Shown: piece by piece, positions 26,084 to 35,666 of the stretch
Layout of the letters: every line of letters begins with the position of its first letter
How positions within the stretch are numbered: position 1 is the first letter of the stretch
Assembly: GCA_016870175.1 (NCBI GenBank)
Contig: VGCG01000001.1
Coordinates: 1-64,000 of the forward strand
From: Alphaproteobacteria bacterium
Lineage (GTDB): Bacteria > Pseudomonadota > Alphaproteobacteria > Pelagibacterales > Pelagibacteraceae
Direction of reading: 5' to 3'
DNA length: 64,000 nucleotides
Translations under genes and position numbers: made by a program
The notes under the pieces: generated by a model
Seen by the model: the letters and a program-made list of their open reading frames with translations, nothing else
The model's database searches: none
Told to the model about the DNA's origin: nothing

Positions 26084-27268
26084 GTGCAAAAATTTAAATC
26101 AGTTGAAGACCTAATAAATCAACTGAAACCTGAAAAACCTGTATATTGCATCAGAAAGCATTCAATTAAAACGGCTATAAAATACTTTAAAAATAATTTC
26201 CCTGGAAATATTTTATATGCCGTTAAAACAAATTCTTACCCAGAAGTTATTAAAACGATAATTGAAAGCGGCATTGATCAATTTGATGTAGCATCAATTA
26301 ATGAAATAAAAAATATTAGACAATTTAGCTCGACTGCAAAATGCAATTATATGAATACAGTTAAAAGTCGAGAAAGTATAAGCGAAGCATATTTTAATTA
26401 TGGAATAAAAATATTTTCACTGGATACAAAAGATGAATTAATAAAAATAATTCAATCTACAAAAAATGCCAAAGATCTAGAATTATTTGTTAGGATCGCT
26501 GTATCAAATGAACATGCTGAAATAGATTTATCAAAAAAATTTGGTGCACTTAATTCAGAGGCTGTTGGTTTACTAAGATTAACAAAACAATTTGCAAACA
26601 AAGTAGGTTTGAGTTTTCATGTTGGATCACAATGTATGCATCCTATTTCTTATAAAAAGGGAATAATTGAAATTGGAAATGTAATTAAGAGATCTAAAAT
26701 TATCCCAGATTTCATAAATGTAGGAGGAGGCTTCCCAGCAATTTATCCTGATTTAGTTCCTCAAACATTAGATAATTATTTTAATGAAATTAAAGCTGGT
26801 TTAGAAAATTTAAAGCTTGAAAAATTACCTCAAATTATATGTGAACCAGGTAGAGCTATAGTTGCTGAAAGTGGTTCAACTATAGTAAGAGTTAACCTTA
26901 GAAAAAAACAAAAGCTTTACATCAATGATGGAACATATGGAACTTTGTTTGATGCTGGCACTCCAAATATAGTTTATCCTTCTAGAATGATTAAAGAAAA
27001 TTCAAGTAAAATTATTTCAAAAAAATTAACAGCTTTTGATTTTTTTGGACCAACATGTGATAGTATGGATTATATGAAAGGCCCTTTTCTCCTCCCAAAC
27101 AATATTAAAGAAAATGATTATATTGAGCTTGGTCAACTAGGAGCTTATGGTTTAACATTTAGAACCGGATTCAACGGATTTTACTCAAATGAGGTATACG
27201 AAGTCGAGGATAATCCGATTATGAGCATGTATGCTAAAGACAATAATAAAGCTACATTAGTAGCTTAA
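26084..27268 (+). CDS. Fold-III PLP-dependent basic amino acid decarboxylase (ornithine/lysine/arginine type)
   Basis: The start is GTG 26084: GGAGG at 26071-26075 lies 8 bases before it, while the upstream in-frame TTG at 26069 would overlap that site. The 394 residues show the alanine-racemase-like barrel: ILYAVKTNSYP with PLP-lysine 48, LSFHVGSQC, INVGGGFPAIYP, ICEPGRAIVAESG, and FFGPTCDSMDYM with the catalytic Cys of the ornithine decarboxylase group. Diaminopimelate decarboxylase is less likely given GPTCDSMD. It heads a unit with DHS-like and agmatinase-like genes, so it most likely supplies putrescine, cadaverine or agmatine for polyamine synthesis. Confidence 0.82.
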   Translation: MQKFKSVEDLINQLKPEKPVYCIRKHSIKTAIKYFKNNFPGNILYAVKTNSYPEVIKTIIESGIDQFDVASINEIKNIRQFSSTAKCNYMNTVKSRESISEAYFNYGIKIFSLDTKDELIKIIQSTKNAKDLELFVRIAVSNEHAEIDLSKKFGALNSEAVGLLRLTKQFANKVGLSFHVGSQCMHPISYKKGIIEIGNVIKRSKIIPDFINVGGGFPAIYPDLVPQTLDNYFNEIKAGLENLKLEKLPQIICEPGRAIVAESGSTIVRVNLRKKQKLYINDGTYGTLFDAGTPNIVYPSRMIKENSSKIISKKLTAFDFFGPTCDSMDYMKGPFLLPNNIKENDYIELGQLGAYGLTFRTGFNGFYSNEVYEVEDNPIMSMYAKDNNKATLVA

Positions 27269-28311
27269 TGATAGAAAATAAAAGCTTAGGCCATAATAGC
27301 AAAAAAGACTTCTTAAAAGATCCCGTTGAACATGTTGATATTACCTCCTTTGATGCTCGAAAAATTATCTCTTCTATGGAAAAAATGTCTTTTGTTTCCA
27401 GAGAAACTGCTAAAGCGGCTAATATTTATAACGAAATGCTCAAGGATAAGGATTGTACAATCTTTTTAACACTTGCCGGATCTACTTCTGCGGGTGGTTG
27501 TATGAATATTTATAGAGATCTTGTGAAATATAATATGGTTGATGCAATTGTTTCAACTGGAGCGTCTATTATTGACATGGATTTTTTTGAAGCCTTAGGT
27601 TTTAAACATTATCAAGGCTCACAGTTTCAAGACGACACTGAACTAAGAAAAAATTATATAGATAGAATTTATGATACTTACATTGATGAAGAAGAATTAC
27701 AAATGTGTGATAAAAAAATTTGTGAAATTGCTGATACGTTAGAACCTAAAAGTTATACCTCAAGAGAATTTATTTATGAAATGGGAAAATATCTTAAAAA
27801 AAATTCTATCAAAAAAAACTCTTTGATAGAAACTGCATACGATAATGATGTACCAATTTTTTGTCCTGCTTTTACAGACTCAAGTGCTGGATTTGGTCTT
27901 GTAATTCATCAAGAAAAAAATCCAAAAAAACATATCACGATAGACTCTATTCGAGAATTTAGAGAACTGACTGAAATCAAAATACAATCAAAAGAATCAG
28001 GATTATTTATGATTGGAGGTGGAGTTCCAAAAAACTTTATTCAAGATACCGTTATATGTGCTGAGCTACTTGGTAAAGAAGTTAGTATGCATAAATACGC
28101 CGTACAAATAACTGTAGCTGATTCAAGGGACGGAGCCTGTAGCAGTTCTACTCTTAAAGAAGCAAGTTCTTGGGGAAAAGTTGATATTACTAAAGAACAA
28201 ATGGTTTTTGCAGAAGCCACCAGCGTATTACCTTTAATTGCCAGTGATGCTTATCACAGAGGTGAATGGAAAAGTAGAACAAGAAAAAATTTTAGCAAAA
28301 TTTTCGGATAA
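27268..28311 (+). CDS. Deoxyhypusine synthase-like protein (probable homospermidine-type synthase)
   Basis: The 347 residues match the deoxyhypusine synthase family from end to end: LTLAGSTSAGGC near residue 70, DAIVSTGASIIDMDF, CPAFTDSSAGFG, FMIGGGVPKNFIQDT, and the catalytic-lysine block EASSWGKVDI, in which Lys304 aligns with human DHS Lys329. DHS transfers the aminobutyl group of spermidine to eIF5A, but bacteria lack eIF5A. Bacterial members are therefore thought to aminobutylate a polyamine, for example making homospermidine. The start ATG overlaps the decarboxylase stop by one base and the ureohydrolase follows 3 bases after, so substrate supply is local. Confidence 0.85.
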   Translation: MIENKSLGHNSKKDFLKDPVEHVDITSFDARKIISSMEKMSFVSRETAKAANIYNEMLKDKDCTIFLTLAGSTSAGGCMNIYRDLVKYNMVDAIVSTGASIIDMDFFEALGFKHYQGSQFQDDTELRKNYIDRIYDTYIDEEELQMCDKKICEIADTLEPKSYTSREFIYEMGKYLKKNSIKKNSLIETAYDNDVPIFCPAFTDSSAGFGLVIHQEKNPKKHITIDSIREFRELTEIKIQSKESGLFMIGGGVPKNFIQDTVICAELLGKEVSMHKYAVQITVADSRDGACSSSTLKEASSWGKVDITKEQMVFAEATSVLPLIASDAYHRGEWKSRTRKNFSKIFG

Positions 28312-28314
28312 AAA

Positions 28315-29190
28315 TTGAAATACCTATCAAATAAAAGCGGATTTCTTGGAATAGATGATAATTTTTTATTTAAAGAAAAAGTTATAATAATTCCATTTGG
28401 CTTAGAAAAAACAGTGAGCTATGGAAGTGGAACCAAAAATGGTCCTAAAGAAATAATTAAAGCATCACATCAAGTTGAGTTGTATGATGAGGAGTTAAAT
28501 TGTGAGCCTTATAAGAAAATTGGTATCAAAACATTAAAACCCTTTAAAATTGATAAAAATATTAAAAAAGCCCTTGAAAAGATGTCTAAAATTAATGAAG
28601 AAATTTTAAATAAAAATCTTTTTCCACTAACCTTTGGTGGAGAACATTCAATAACACCAGGATGCTTAAAGCCATTTACTAAAAAATTTAAAAAAATATG
28701 TCTTTTACACTTTGATGCACACGCTGATCTTCGCGAAAGTTACAATGGAGAAAGATTTTCTCACGCATCTGCTATAAAAAGATGCCTTGATTATTCAAAT
28801 GTTTCTGTAATTTCTTTTGGTATAAGAAATATCTCAGAAAGTGAAATTCCATTCTTAAAAAAAAATTCTTCTCGAATTAAAATATTTTGGGCAAAAGATA
28901 AGGCTAAATGGGATCTTAAAAAATTCAAAAAAATGATAAAAGATAAAACAGTTTATCTTACATTTGATGTTGACGGTCTAGACTCAAGTATTATGCCGGC
29001 AACAGGTACCCCTGAGCCTGGAGGTTTGCTTTGGCAGGAAACATTAAATATTATTAAAATTGCTGCAAAAAATTCTAAAATAGTTGGTGCTGATATAAAC
29101 GAACTCTCTCCAATAAAAGGGTTCGACTCATATAACTTTTTAGTAGCAAAATTAGCTTATAAAATTTTATCTTATAAATTTTTATATTAG
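28315..29190 (+). CDS. speB: Agmatinase/arginase family ureohydrolase
   Basis: This 291-residue protein starts at a TTG three bases after the previous stop. It keeps all six metal ligands of the ureohydrolase fold: His111 (GGEHSIT), Asp134, His136 and Asp138 (HFDAHADLR), and Asp218 and Asp220 (TFDVDGLDSS). PATGTPEPGGLLW is the typical agmatinase continuation. Agmatinases convert agmatine to putrescine and urea; related enzymes use other guanidino compounds, including aminopropylagmatine. As the third gene of a decarboxylase/DHS-like unit its substrate may be agmatine or a guanidino-polyamine. The gene ends 2 bases before the opposing transporter gene. Confidence 0.85.
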   Translation: MKYLSNKSGFLGIDDNFLFKEKVIIIPFGLEKTVSYGSGTKNGPKEIIKASHQVELYDEELNCEPYKKIGIKTLKPFKIDKNIKKALEKMSKINEEILNKNLFPLTFGGEHSITPGCLKPFTKKFKKICLLHFDAHADLRESYNGERFSHASAIKRCLDYSNVSVISFGIRNISESEIPFLKKNSSRIKIFWAKDKAKWDLKKFKKMIKDKTVYLTFDVDGLDSSIMPATGTPEPGGLLWQETLNIIKIAAKNSKIVGADINELSPIKGFDSYNFLVAKLAYKILSYKFLY

Positions 29191-29192
29191 TT

Positions 29193-29741
29193 TCAAATAG
29201 GTTTAAGTAAAACTAACAATAATCTAAAAGGTATTAACATCACTAAAGCTACAAATATTTTAACAGCTAAGTCTCCTAAAGAAAGAGTAATCCAAGGCAT
29301 CTCTGTTCCATAAAAAGATATAGAAAAAAAAATAAAAGTATCAATTACTGAGCTAACTAATGAAGAAGTAAATGGCGCTATAAACCATTTTTTTTTTCTA
29401 AAATAATCAAAAATTTGGATATCTATTAGTTGAGCAATTAAAAATGCAGTTCCTGAACCAATAGCAATTCTAATCGAAATTAAATCTTCAAAGTTAGTGG
29501 AAAAAAAAAGAGTAAAGCTAACTCCTATCATAAATCCAGTATAAACAATTTTTCTTGCCATTAACTTACCAAAAAATCTATTAGCTATATCAGTAATCAA
29601 AAATGCGATTGGATAGCTAAAAGCACCATAAGTTAGTATTTCATCTAACTCATAATAGCCAACTGGAAACTGGACTAAATAATTTGAAGCTAAAACAATT
29701 CCTCCCATTAAAAATGAGAGCAATATTGATAACTTTGTCAT
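29193..29741 (-). CDS. yhhQ: Queuosine precursor transporter (YhhQ/VUT family)
   Basis: The 182-residue integral membrane protein has about six helices and the family features: an N-terminal ASNYLVQFPVGYYELDE, TYGAFSYPIAFLITDIANRFFG with the conserved acidic helix end, and SGTAFLIAQLIDIQIFDYFR, SSVIDTFIFFSI. E. coli YhhQ imports queuosine precursors (preQ0/preQ1) for tRNA modification. Its ATG overlaps the rpmB stop by one base, so it is co-transcribed with ribosomal protein L28. Confidence 0.85.
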   Translation of the reverse strand: MTKLSILLSFLMGGIVLASNYLVQFPVGYYELDEILTYGAFSYPIAFLITDIANRFFGKLMARKIVYTGFMIGVSFTLFFSTNFEDLISIRIAIGSGTAFLIAQLIDIQIFDYFRKKKWFIAPFTSSLVSSVIDTFIFFSISFYGTEMPWITLSLGDLAVKIFVALVMLIPFRLLLVLLKPI

Positions 29742-30052
29742 TATACAGATTTAGCTGTAGATGTTTTCTTAAATGGAGATTTAATTAGAATACTTTTTTT
29801 TAATTTTTTTAGTCTTGCTGATAAGTTCTTATTTTTGACTGTTTTTAAAAATTCGTCAAAACTTCCTTTTTTATCAACTGATCTAACACCCGCAACACTA
29901 ACTCTTAATTTTAAACTTCGTTTTAAAAGTTCACTTGTAAATTTGACTTTTTTAAGATTGGGCAAAAATCTTCTGTGGGTCTTGTTATTGGCATGACTAA
30001 CATTATGACCATACATTGGAATTTTTCCTGTTAATTCACATTTTTTTGACAT
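29741..30052 (-). CDS. rpmB: 50S ribosomal protein L28
   Basis: The 103-residue protein begins [32 protein letters not shown], the L28 signature, and continues with [21 protein letters not shown]. It is longer than E. coli L28 (78) by a basic C-terminal tail, which is common in alphaproteobacteria. It lacks a Shine-Dalgarno sequence and has a very short leader behind a strong-looking promoter at 30065-30093. It is followed without gap by yhhQ. Confidence 0.95.
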   Translation of the reverse strand: MSKKCELTGKIPMYGHNVSHANNKTHRRFLPNLKKVKFTSELLKRSLKLRVSVAGVRSVDKKGSFDEFLKTVKNKNLSARLKKLKKSILIKSPFKKTSTAKSV

Positions 30053-30064
30053 AATAACAGTGCC

Positions 30065-30093
30065 TGTATAAAACCAGTTATCGATTGCGTCAA
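30065..30093 (-). promoter_or_regulatory. Sigma-70-type promoter of rpmB with very short leader
   Basis: On the minus strand TTGACG (30088-30093) and TATACA (30065-30070) are separated by 17 bases. The -10 element ends only 12 bases before the rpmB ATG (30050-30052), implying a leader of roughly 5-8 bases with no ribosome-binding site. Confidence 0.6.
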
Positions 30094-30110
30094 GTTTATT
30101 AGATTTAGGA

Positions 30111-31157
30111 TTAAGATTTATTTCCTATAATTTCTGTGAAATTCTTTACTCCATCTCTCAAAAATAATTCGCTAAGCTCTTTTTTAATCATGTTGGTAAT
30201 ATTTGGACCCTTAAAAACCATTCCAGTATAAAGTTGAATTAGATCCGCACCTGCTAAAAATTTAGCATATGCACTTTTCCCAGAGTCTACACCACCCACT
30301 CCAATTATTTTTATTCTTCCTTTAAGTAATTTATAAAATTTATTTATTAAAATATTTGATTTATTTTCAATTGGCTTACCTGATAATCCTCCTTTTTGAT
30401 GTTTTTGGATATCTATAAGATTATTTCTAGTCGACTCAGATGAATTAGAAATAATAATTCCATCAATTTTATTTTCTAACAATATTTCAGAGATTTGGTT
30501 TATTTGATTTTCAATAATATCTGGAGATATTTTTACAACTATTGGGATTGTTGTTTTTAAGATTTTCTTCTCTTCATTAATAAATTTTAATAATTCTTCA
30601 AGTTTACCTTGTTCATGAAAATTTCTTAGATTTTCAGTATTTGGTGAAGAAATATTAATTGTAATATAATCTGCTACTTCATAAAAAGTTTTTAAACCAA
30701 TTAAATAATCTTTCACTCTGTCATCTGAGTCTTTATTTGGACCAATATTAATTCCTAATAAACCAATTTTTCTATTTGATTTGATTCTATTAATAACTTC
30801 TTCAGCACCATGATTATTAAAACCAAGTCTGTTTATTAATGCTTGATCTTCAACAAGTCTAAAAACTCTAGGCTTGGGGTTACCGTATTGTTGAATAGGA
30901 GTAATCGTTCCAACCTCTACAAATCCAAAACCCAGTTTAAATAAAGGATTATATACTTCAGCGTTTTTATCAAACCCTGCTGCCATCCCAATTGGGTTAT
31001 TTAAATCTTTATTAAAAATTTTTGTTTTAAAAAAAGACTCATCAATGTTTTGATCAAAAATATTAGAAATCAAATTTAATTTTAAAGATTTAATGGCTAG
31101 ACTATGTGCAGTTTCAGGATCTAGTTTAAAAATTATGGATCTAAGCTTTGAAAACAT
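30111..31157 (-). CDS. pyrD: Dihydroorotate dehydrogenase (quinone), class 2
   Basis: The 348 residues match class 2 enzymes: an amphipathic N-terminus ([15 protein letters not shown]) that docks on the membrane, [39 protein letters not shown], and active-site loop [14 protein letters not shown] with the catalytic Ser. [13 protein letters not shown] closes the FMN site. It oxidises dihydroorotate with quinone as acceptor in pyrimidine synthesis. It shares one base with the lysyl-tRNA synthetase gene upstream, so they form one transcript. Confidence 0.95.
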   Translation of the reverse strand: MFSKLRSIIFKLDPETAHSLAIKSLKLNLISNIFDQNIDESFFKTKIFNKDLNNPIGMAAGFDKNAEVYNPLFKLGFGFVEVGTITPIQQYGNPKPRVFRLVEDQALINRLGFNNHGAEEVINRIKSNRKIGLLGINIGPNKDSDDRVKDYLIGLKTFYEVADYITINISSPNTENLRNFHEQGKLEELLKFINEEKKILKTTIPIVVKISPDIIENQINQISEILLENKIDGIIISNSSESTRNNLIDIQKHQKGGLSGKPIENKSNILINKFYKLLKGRIKIIGVGGVDSGKSAYAKFLAGADLIQLYTGMVFKGPNITNMIKKELSELFLRDGVKNFTEIIGNKS

Positions 31158-32719
31158 TATTTTAATTTATTTATTATGAGTTCTTTAGTCTCTTTAACAC
31201 CAAAAAAGCTTATAAAAAAACCCATCCTTGGACCATTCTCATCTCCGAAAACAACTTCGTAAATTAATTTAAACCAATTTCTTAAATCATCAGCATATCC
31301 ATTTTCTTTTCCTGTGGAATAAATTAATGTTTGAATGGCTTCTGGAGACATAGTATCATCACACTTTTCAAGAGTCTTTACTAAAGCTTTAAGTGCTAGT
31401 TTTTCAATTTCATTTGGAGATTTATATTTTTTTTTAGGTTTAATTTCACCATTAAAGTATTTAATCGCATAACCAACTAAACTATCAAAAATAGGAAAAT
31501 TTTTTTCTAATATATCTGGCTTATATTTCTTTATAAACTTCCATAGAAGTTCCTTACTATTGGCATTGCTTGCTTCCACTAAAGTAAGTAACATTGAAAA
31601 TGTCATAATTGTTGTTTCTCTTGGAATTTTCCCGTTATGAACATGCCAAACAGGATTCATTAGCAATTCAAATTCATCTTGCTGCTTTGCTTTTTCAATG
31701 AAATCTAAGTATTCATCAACAGCTTTTGGAATTATCTCTTTATAGAGTTTTTTTGCTCTTTTAGGGTTTTGATACATATATAAAGATAAACTTTCAGGAG
31801 AAGCATAGCTTAACCACTGTTCAATAGTAATACCATTACCTTTAGATTTTGAAATTTTTTCTCCTTTTTCATCTAAAAAAAGTTCATAAGCAAAACCTGA
31901 TGGACTTTTTTTTCCAATTAATTTTATTATTTTTGAAGATAAAATTGCACTTTCAATTAAATCCTTACCATACATTTCAAAATCAATATCCAGCGCATAC
32001 CATCTCATTGCCCAATCAACTTTCCACTGTAATTTACAATTTCCATCAAAAATAGTTTTTTCTAATTTTTTTCCATTATTATTAAAAATTATTTTTGATT
32101 TTTTTTTGTCAATTTCTAAAACTGGAACTTCTAATACTTGATTAGTATCTGGGCAAATTGGCAAAAATGGGCTATAGGTTTTTTGACGTTCTTTTCCTAA
32201 AGTAGGCATTATTACATCCAAAATACTCTCATAATTATCTAAAATGATTTGTAATGTTGGATTAAAAAAACCACTTTTATAAAGTGAAGTAGAACTTTTA
32301 AAAGTATATTTAAAATTAAAATTATTCAAAAAAACCTTTAGCTTTTCATTATTATATTCCCCAAAACTAGTAAATTTTTTAAAAGGATCTGGAACTTGAC
32401 TTAATGGTTTGTGTAAATTTAATTGAAGTAATTCTTGATTTGGTACATTTTCTGGAACTTTTCTTAAACCATCCATGTCATCAGAAAATGTGATAATTTC
32501 TGTTGGAAAATCTATTAATTGATTTAAGGCATTTACCATCATAGAAGTTCTTGCGACCTCACCAAAAGTCCCAATATGCGGTAGACCACTTGGACCATAA
32601 CCTGTTTGGAGTATTATTTTTCCTTTTTTCTCAATAAAAGATTTTCTTTCATGAAGCAATTTTTTTGCTTCGACAAAAGGCCATGCACTTGTTTTATCTA
32701 AATTTTCCTTTTTAATCAT
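31157..32719 (-). CDS. lysK: Lysyl-tRNA synthetase, class I
   Basis: This 520-residue synthetase is the archaeal-type class I enzyme and not the class II LysS: it has a HIGH-like YGPSGLPHIGTFGEVART element and KMSKS-like EKISKSKGNGI, with SDDMDGLRKVP in the Rossmann core and an alpha-helical anticodon domain at the C-terminus. It charges tRNA-Lys. Class I LysRS is widespread in alphaproteobacteria. It stands first in a pair with pyrD and is divergent from trkH across a 90-base gap. Confidence 0.93.
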   Translation of the reverse strand: MIKKENLDKTSAWPFVEAKKLLHERKSFIEKKGKIILQTGYGPSGLPHIGTFGEVARTSMMVNALNQLIDFPTEIITFSDDMDGLRKVPENVPNQELLQLNLHKPLSQVPDPFKKFTSFGEYNNEKLKVFLNNFNFKYTFKSSTSLYKSGFFNPTLQIILDNYESILDVIMPTLGKERQKTYSPFLPICPDTNQVLEVPVLEIDKKKSKIIFNNNGKKLEKTIFDGNCKLQWKVDWAMRWYALDIDFEMYGKDLIESAILSSKIIKLIGKKSPSGFAYELFLDEKGEKISKSKGNGITIEQWLSYASPESLSLYMYQNPKRAKKLYKEIIPKAVDEYLDFIEKAKQQDEFELLMNPVWHVHNGKIPRETTIMTFSMLLTLVEASNANSKELLWKFIKKYKPDILEKNFPIFDSLVGYAIKYFNGEIKPKKKYKSPNEIEKLALKALVKTLEKCDDTMSPEAIQTLIYSTGKENGYADDLRNWFKLIYEVVFGDENGPRMGFFISFFGVKETKELIINKLK

Positions 32720-32809
32720 TAATTATAATTGCAAAAAATCTAATATAAGCGCTTTTATTAATTCTTATAGAGTTGAAATTTATTTACCATAAAATAATGT
32801 TCTCTCAAA

Positions 32810-34249
32810 ATGTCTAATTATAAAAATGTTTTTTTTGCACTTGGAATTTTACAAATAATTCTTGGCCTATTTATGTTATTGCCAATAATTGCCCAGTTTA
32901 CTTATTCAGAAATAGATCCTTCTTTCATTAGTGCTTCTCTTGTAACAATGGTTATGGGAACTTTATTTTTTTTAGCGAACTTAGATCATGATAAAAAATT
33001 AAATTTACAACAAGCATTTTTGTTAACTGCTTTATCTTGGCTAACTGTAGCTATATTTGGATCCTTGCCATTCATATTTTCCAACATGGAACTCTCACTA
33101 ACTGACTCTTTTTTTGAAAGTATGTCTGGTATTACTACAACAGGATCAACTATTATTTCAGATTTAGAAAGTACTCCTAAAAGTATTTTGCTCTGGAGAG
33201 CGATACTTCAATGGTTAGGGGGAATTGGTATTGTTGTAATGGCGATTACATTAATGCCAATTATGAATGTTGGTGGAATGCAATTATTTAAAATTTCTAA
33301 CAATGATTTTGTAGAAAAAATAATGCCAAAATCAAAAGAAATTGGTTTAAGATTAATTTATATTTATTTGGGTTTAACGATACTTTGTGCTTTGTCTTAT
33401 AAAATTTTTGGATTAGGAAATTTTGATAGTTTAACTCATTCAATGACAACCGTAGCTACGGGTGGTTTTTCAAATTATAATGCATCAATAGGCTACTTTA
33501 ATAATATTTATATAGAAATCACATCAATGGTTTTTATGATTTTAGGTAGTCTACCATTTATTGCTTACATAAAATTAATTAATGGTGACAAAAAAATTTT
33601 AATTTCTGATATTCAAATAAAAACTTTTTTAAAAATAATTATTGGAGCAGTTATTGTTTTATCTATTTATTTAATAATTAATAACGATTACCAATTTAAT
33701 ATAATGTATGTCTTTTTTAGTGTGATTTCAATTATAACAGGTACTGGATATGTCAATTCTGAATTTGACCAGTGGGGGAGTTTTCCTTTAATTTTATTTT
33801 TAATATTAATGTTTATAGGCGGTTGTGCAGGCTCAACAACTTGTGGTGTTAAAATATTTAGAATTCAGATTCTGTATTTATTAATTGTAAAACAACTTAA
33901 AAAAATTATTTATCCAAACGGTGTTTTTATAATTAAATATAATAAAAACTTTGTCGACGATAGATTTATTGCCTCTATTATTTCTTTTATCTTCTTATAT
34001 TTTGTAATTTTTTTATTATTAACTGCTCTATTGTCTTTAACTGGTCTAGATTTTATTACAGCAATTTCTGGCGCAGCTTCGTCAATCTCTAATGTCGGTC
34101 CAGGTTTGGGATCTACAATTGGATCTAGTGGAAATTTTTCCTCCTTGCCTGATATTGCAAAATGGGCTCTAACTTTAGGGATGATTTTAGGTAGACTTGA
34201 ACTCTTTGCAATACTAGTGTTATTATTACCTTCTTTTTGGAAAAATTAG
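32810..34249 (+). CDS. trkH: Trk/Ktr-type potassium uptake membrane subunit
   Basis: The 479 residues hold the four pseudo-repeats of a TrkH pore: SMSGITTTGSTII for the first P-loop, HSMTTVATGGFSNYN for the second, ITGTGYVNSEF for the third and SAASSISNVGPGLG for the fourth, each carrying the filter glycine. WRAILQWLGGIGIVVM is also typical. It admits K+ across the inner membrane with a TrkA gating ring, whose gene is not in this window. No Shine-Dalgarno sequence precedes the ATG. AmpG follows after one base. Confidence 0.92.
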   Translation: MSNYKNVFFALGILQIILGLFMLLPIIAQFTYSEIDPSFISASLVTMVMGTLFFLANLDHDKKLNLQQAFLLTALSWLTVAIFGSLPFIFSNMELSLTDSFFESMSGITTTGSTIISDLESTPKSILLWRAILQWLGGIGIVVMAITLMPIMNVGGMQLFKISNNDFVEKIMPKSKEIGLRLIYIYLGLTILCALSYKIFGLGNFDSLTHSMTTVATGGFSNYNASIGYFNNIYIEITSMVFMILGSLPFIAYIKLINGDKKILISDIQIKTFLKIIIGAVIVLSIYLIINNDYQFNIMYVFFSVISIITGTGYVNSEFDQWGSFPLILFLILMFIGGCAGSTTCGVKIFRIQILYLLIVKQLKKIIYPNGVFIIKYNKNFVDDRFIASIISFIFLYFVIFLLLTALLSLTGLDFITAISGAASSISNVGPGLGSTIGSSGNFSSLPDIAKWALTLGMILGRLELFAILVLLLPSFWKN

Positions 34250-34250
34250 A

Positions 34251-35666
34251 ATGCTAGAAATAAAAAATCAATCTTTATCTGAAACTTTTTCTGTTTATCT
34301 TGATAATAGAATGTCGAAAATTTTATTGCTGGGTGCTATCTCTGGATTTCCTTGGGTTTTAATTGGAAGTAGCCTGACACTATGGCTTCAAGAAAATGGG
34401 TTAGAAAGAACAACTATTGGATGGGCTGGTTTAATTTTTGTAGTCTATTCATTTAATTGGTTGTGGGCGCCTTTAATTGATAGATTAAAAATTCCATATT
34501 TTACAAAAAAAATAGGTCATAGAAAAAGTTGGATAGTATTAATGCAGTTATTAATATTAATTTCTCTTTTTATATGGAGTGTTATCAATCCAACAGAAAA
34601 TTTCATATTAAAGGTTTTTGATTTTGAATTAACCATATCTCAATTTTCTTTGGTTATTGCAGTAGGTTTATTAATAGCCATTACCTCTGCAACTCAAGAT
34701 ATTACTGTCGATGCATTAAGAATTGAACAAATTGGAAAAAATGAGGGAAAATCAATGGCTGCGGGTGCTGCTATAGCTGTTGTTGGGTGGTGGAGTGGAT
34801 ATAAATTAGGCGGTGTAGTTGCATTATTTTCAGCCGAATATTTAGAAAGTTTAGGCTTTAAAAATTATTGGCAACTAACATTTTTAATTTTAGGTGGAAT
34901 AATAATATTTATGAATATTGGTTTGATGTTTATAAATGAGTCAGATTATTTTAAAAGAGAAAATTCTCAAAAAATAAACGATCAATTAATTTCCAATAAA
35001 TTTAAAAATCATAATGTTTTGATAGATTTTTTTACTTGGATCAGTGGAACCATAATTGGTCCAATTATAAGTTTTTTTAAGAAAAATGGTTTTTCAATTG
35101 CAATAGGAATACTAGGTTTTGTTTTTTTATTTAAAATCGGAGAAGCTTTCCTAGGTCGGATGTCAATTGTTTTTTACAAAGAGATAGGATTTAGCAAAAC
35201 TGATATAGCCATTTACTCAAAAACATTAGGTTGGATCACAACTGTAATTTTTACATTATTAGGTGGATTATTTGTAATTAGATCAGGTGTTTTAAAAGCA
35301 ATTTTTTTAGCTGGTATATTTATGGCCAGCACCAATCTATTGTTTAGCGTCCTAGCATGGAGCGACAAATCTGAATTATTATTTGCTATTGCAGTAATTT
35401 TTGATGATATTGCTGCAGCATTTGCAACAGTTGCTTTTGTTGCCTTTATTTCATTACTAGTAGATAGAACTTACACCGCAACGCAATATGCATTATTAGC
35501 ATCACTTGGTACTGCTGGAAGAACTACTTTAGCATCCTCCTCAGGTGCAATGGTCGATTGGTTAAATGGAAATTGGGGTATTTTTTTCATTATTACAGCT
35601 ATTATGGTTATACCTTCATTGATATTATTGTGGTCACTAAGAAAAAAAATAAAACTTAGTGAATAA
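34251..35666 (+). CDS. ampG: AmpG-family muropeptide permease (MFS)
   Basis: The 471-residue protein has about 12-14 helices and AmpG-like features: MLLGAISGFPW-type start (LLLGAISGFPWVLIGSSLTLWL), GLIFVVYSFNWLWAPLIDRL, ATQDITVDALRIEQI and a late FDDIAAAFATVAFVAFIS. AmpG imports anhydro-muropeptides (GlcNAc-anhMurNAc peptides) from the periplasm for recycling. Its stop overlaps the NlpC/P60 gene by 8 bases; this peptide-cleaving neighbour and the amgK-murU pair support a muropeptide substrate. Confidence 0.85.
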   Translation: MLEIKNQSLSETFSVYLDNRMSKILLLGAISGFPWVLIGSSLTLWLQENGLERTTIGWAGLIFVVYSFNWLWAPLIDRLKIPYFTKKIGHRKSWIVLMQLLILISLFIWSVINPTENFILKVFDFELTISQFSLVIAVGLLIAITSATQDITVDALRIEQIGKNEGKSMAAGAAIAVVGWWSGYKLGGVVALFSAEYLESLGFKNYWQLTFLILGGIIIFMNIGLMFINESDYFKRENSQKINDQLISNKFKNHNVLIDFFTWISGTIIGPIISFFKKNGFSIAIGILGFVFLFKIGEAFLGRMSIVFYKEIGFSKTDIAIYSKTLGWITTVIFTLLGGLFVIRSGVLKAIFLAGIFMASTNLLFSVLAWSDKSELLFAIAVIFDDIAAAFATVAFVAFISLLVDRTYTATQYALLASLGTAGRTTLASSSGAMVDWLNGNWGIFFIITAIMVIPSLILLWSLRKKIKLSE

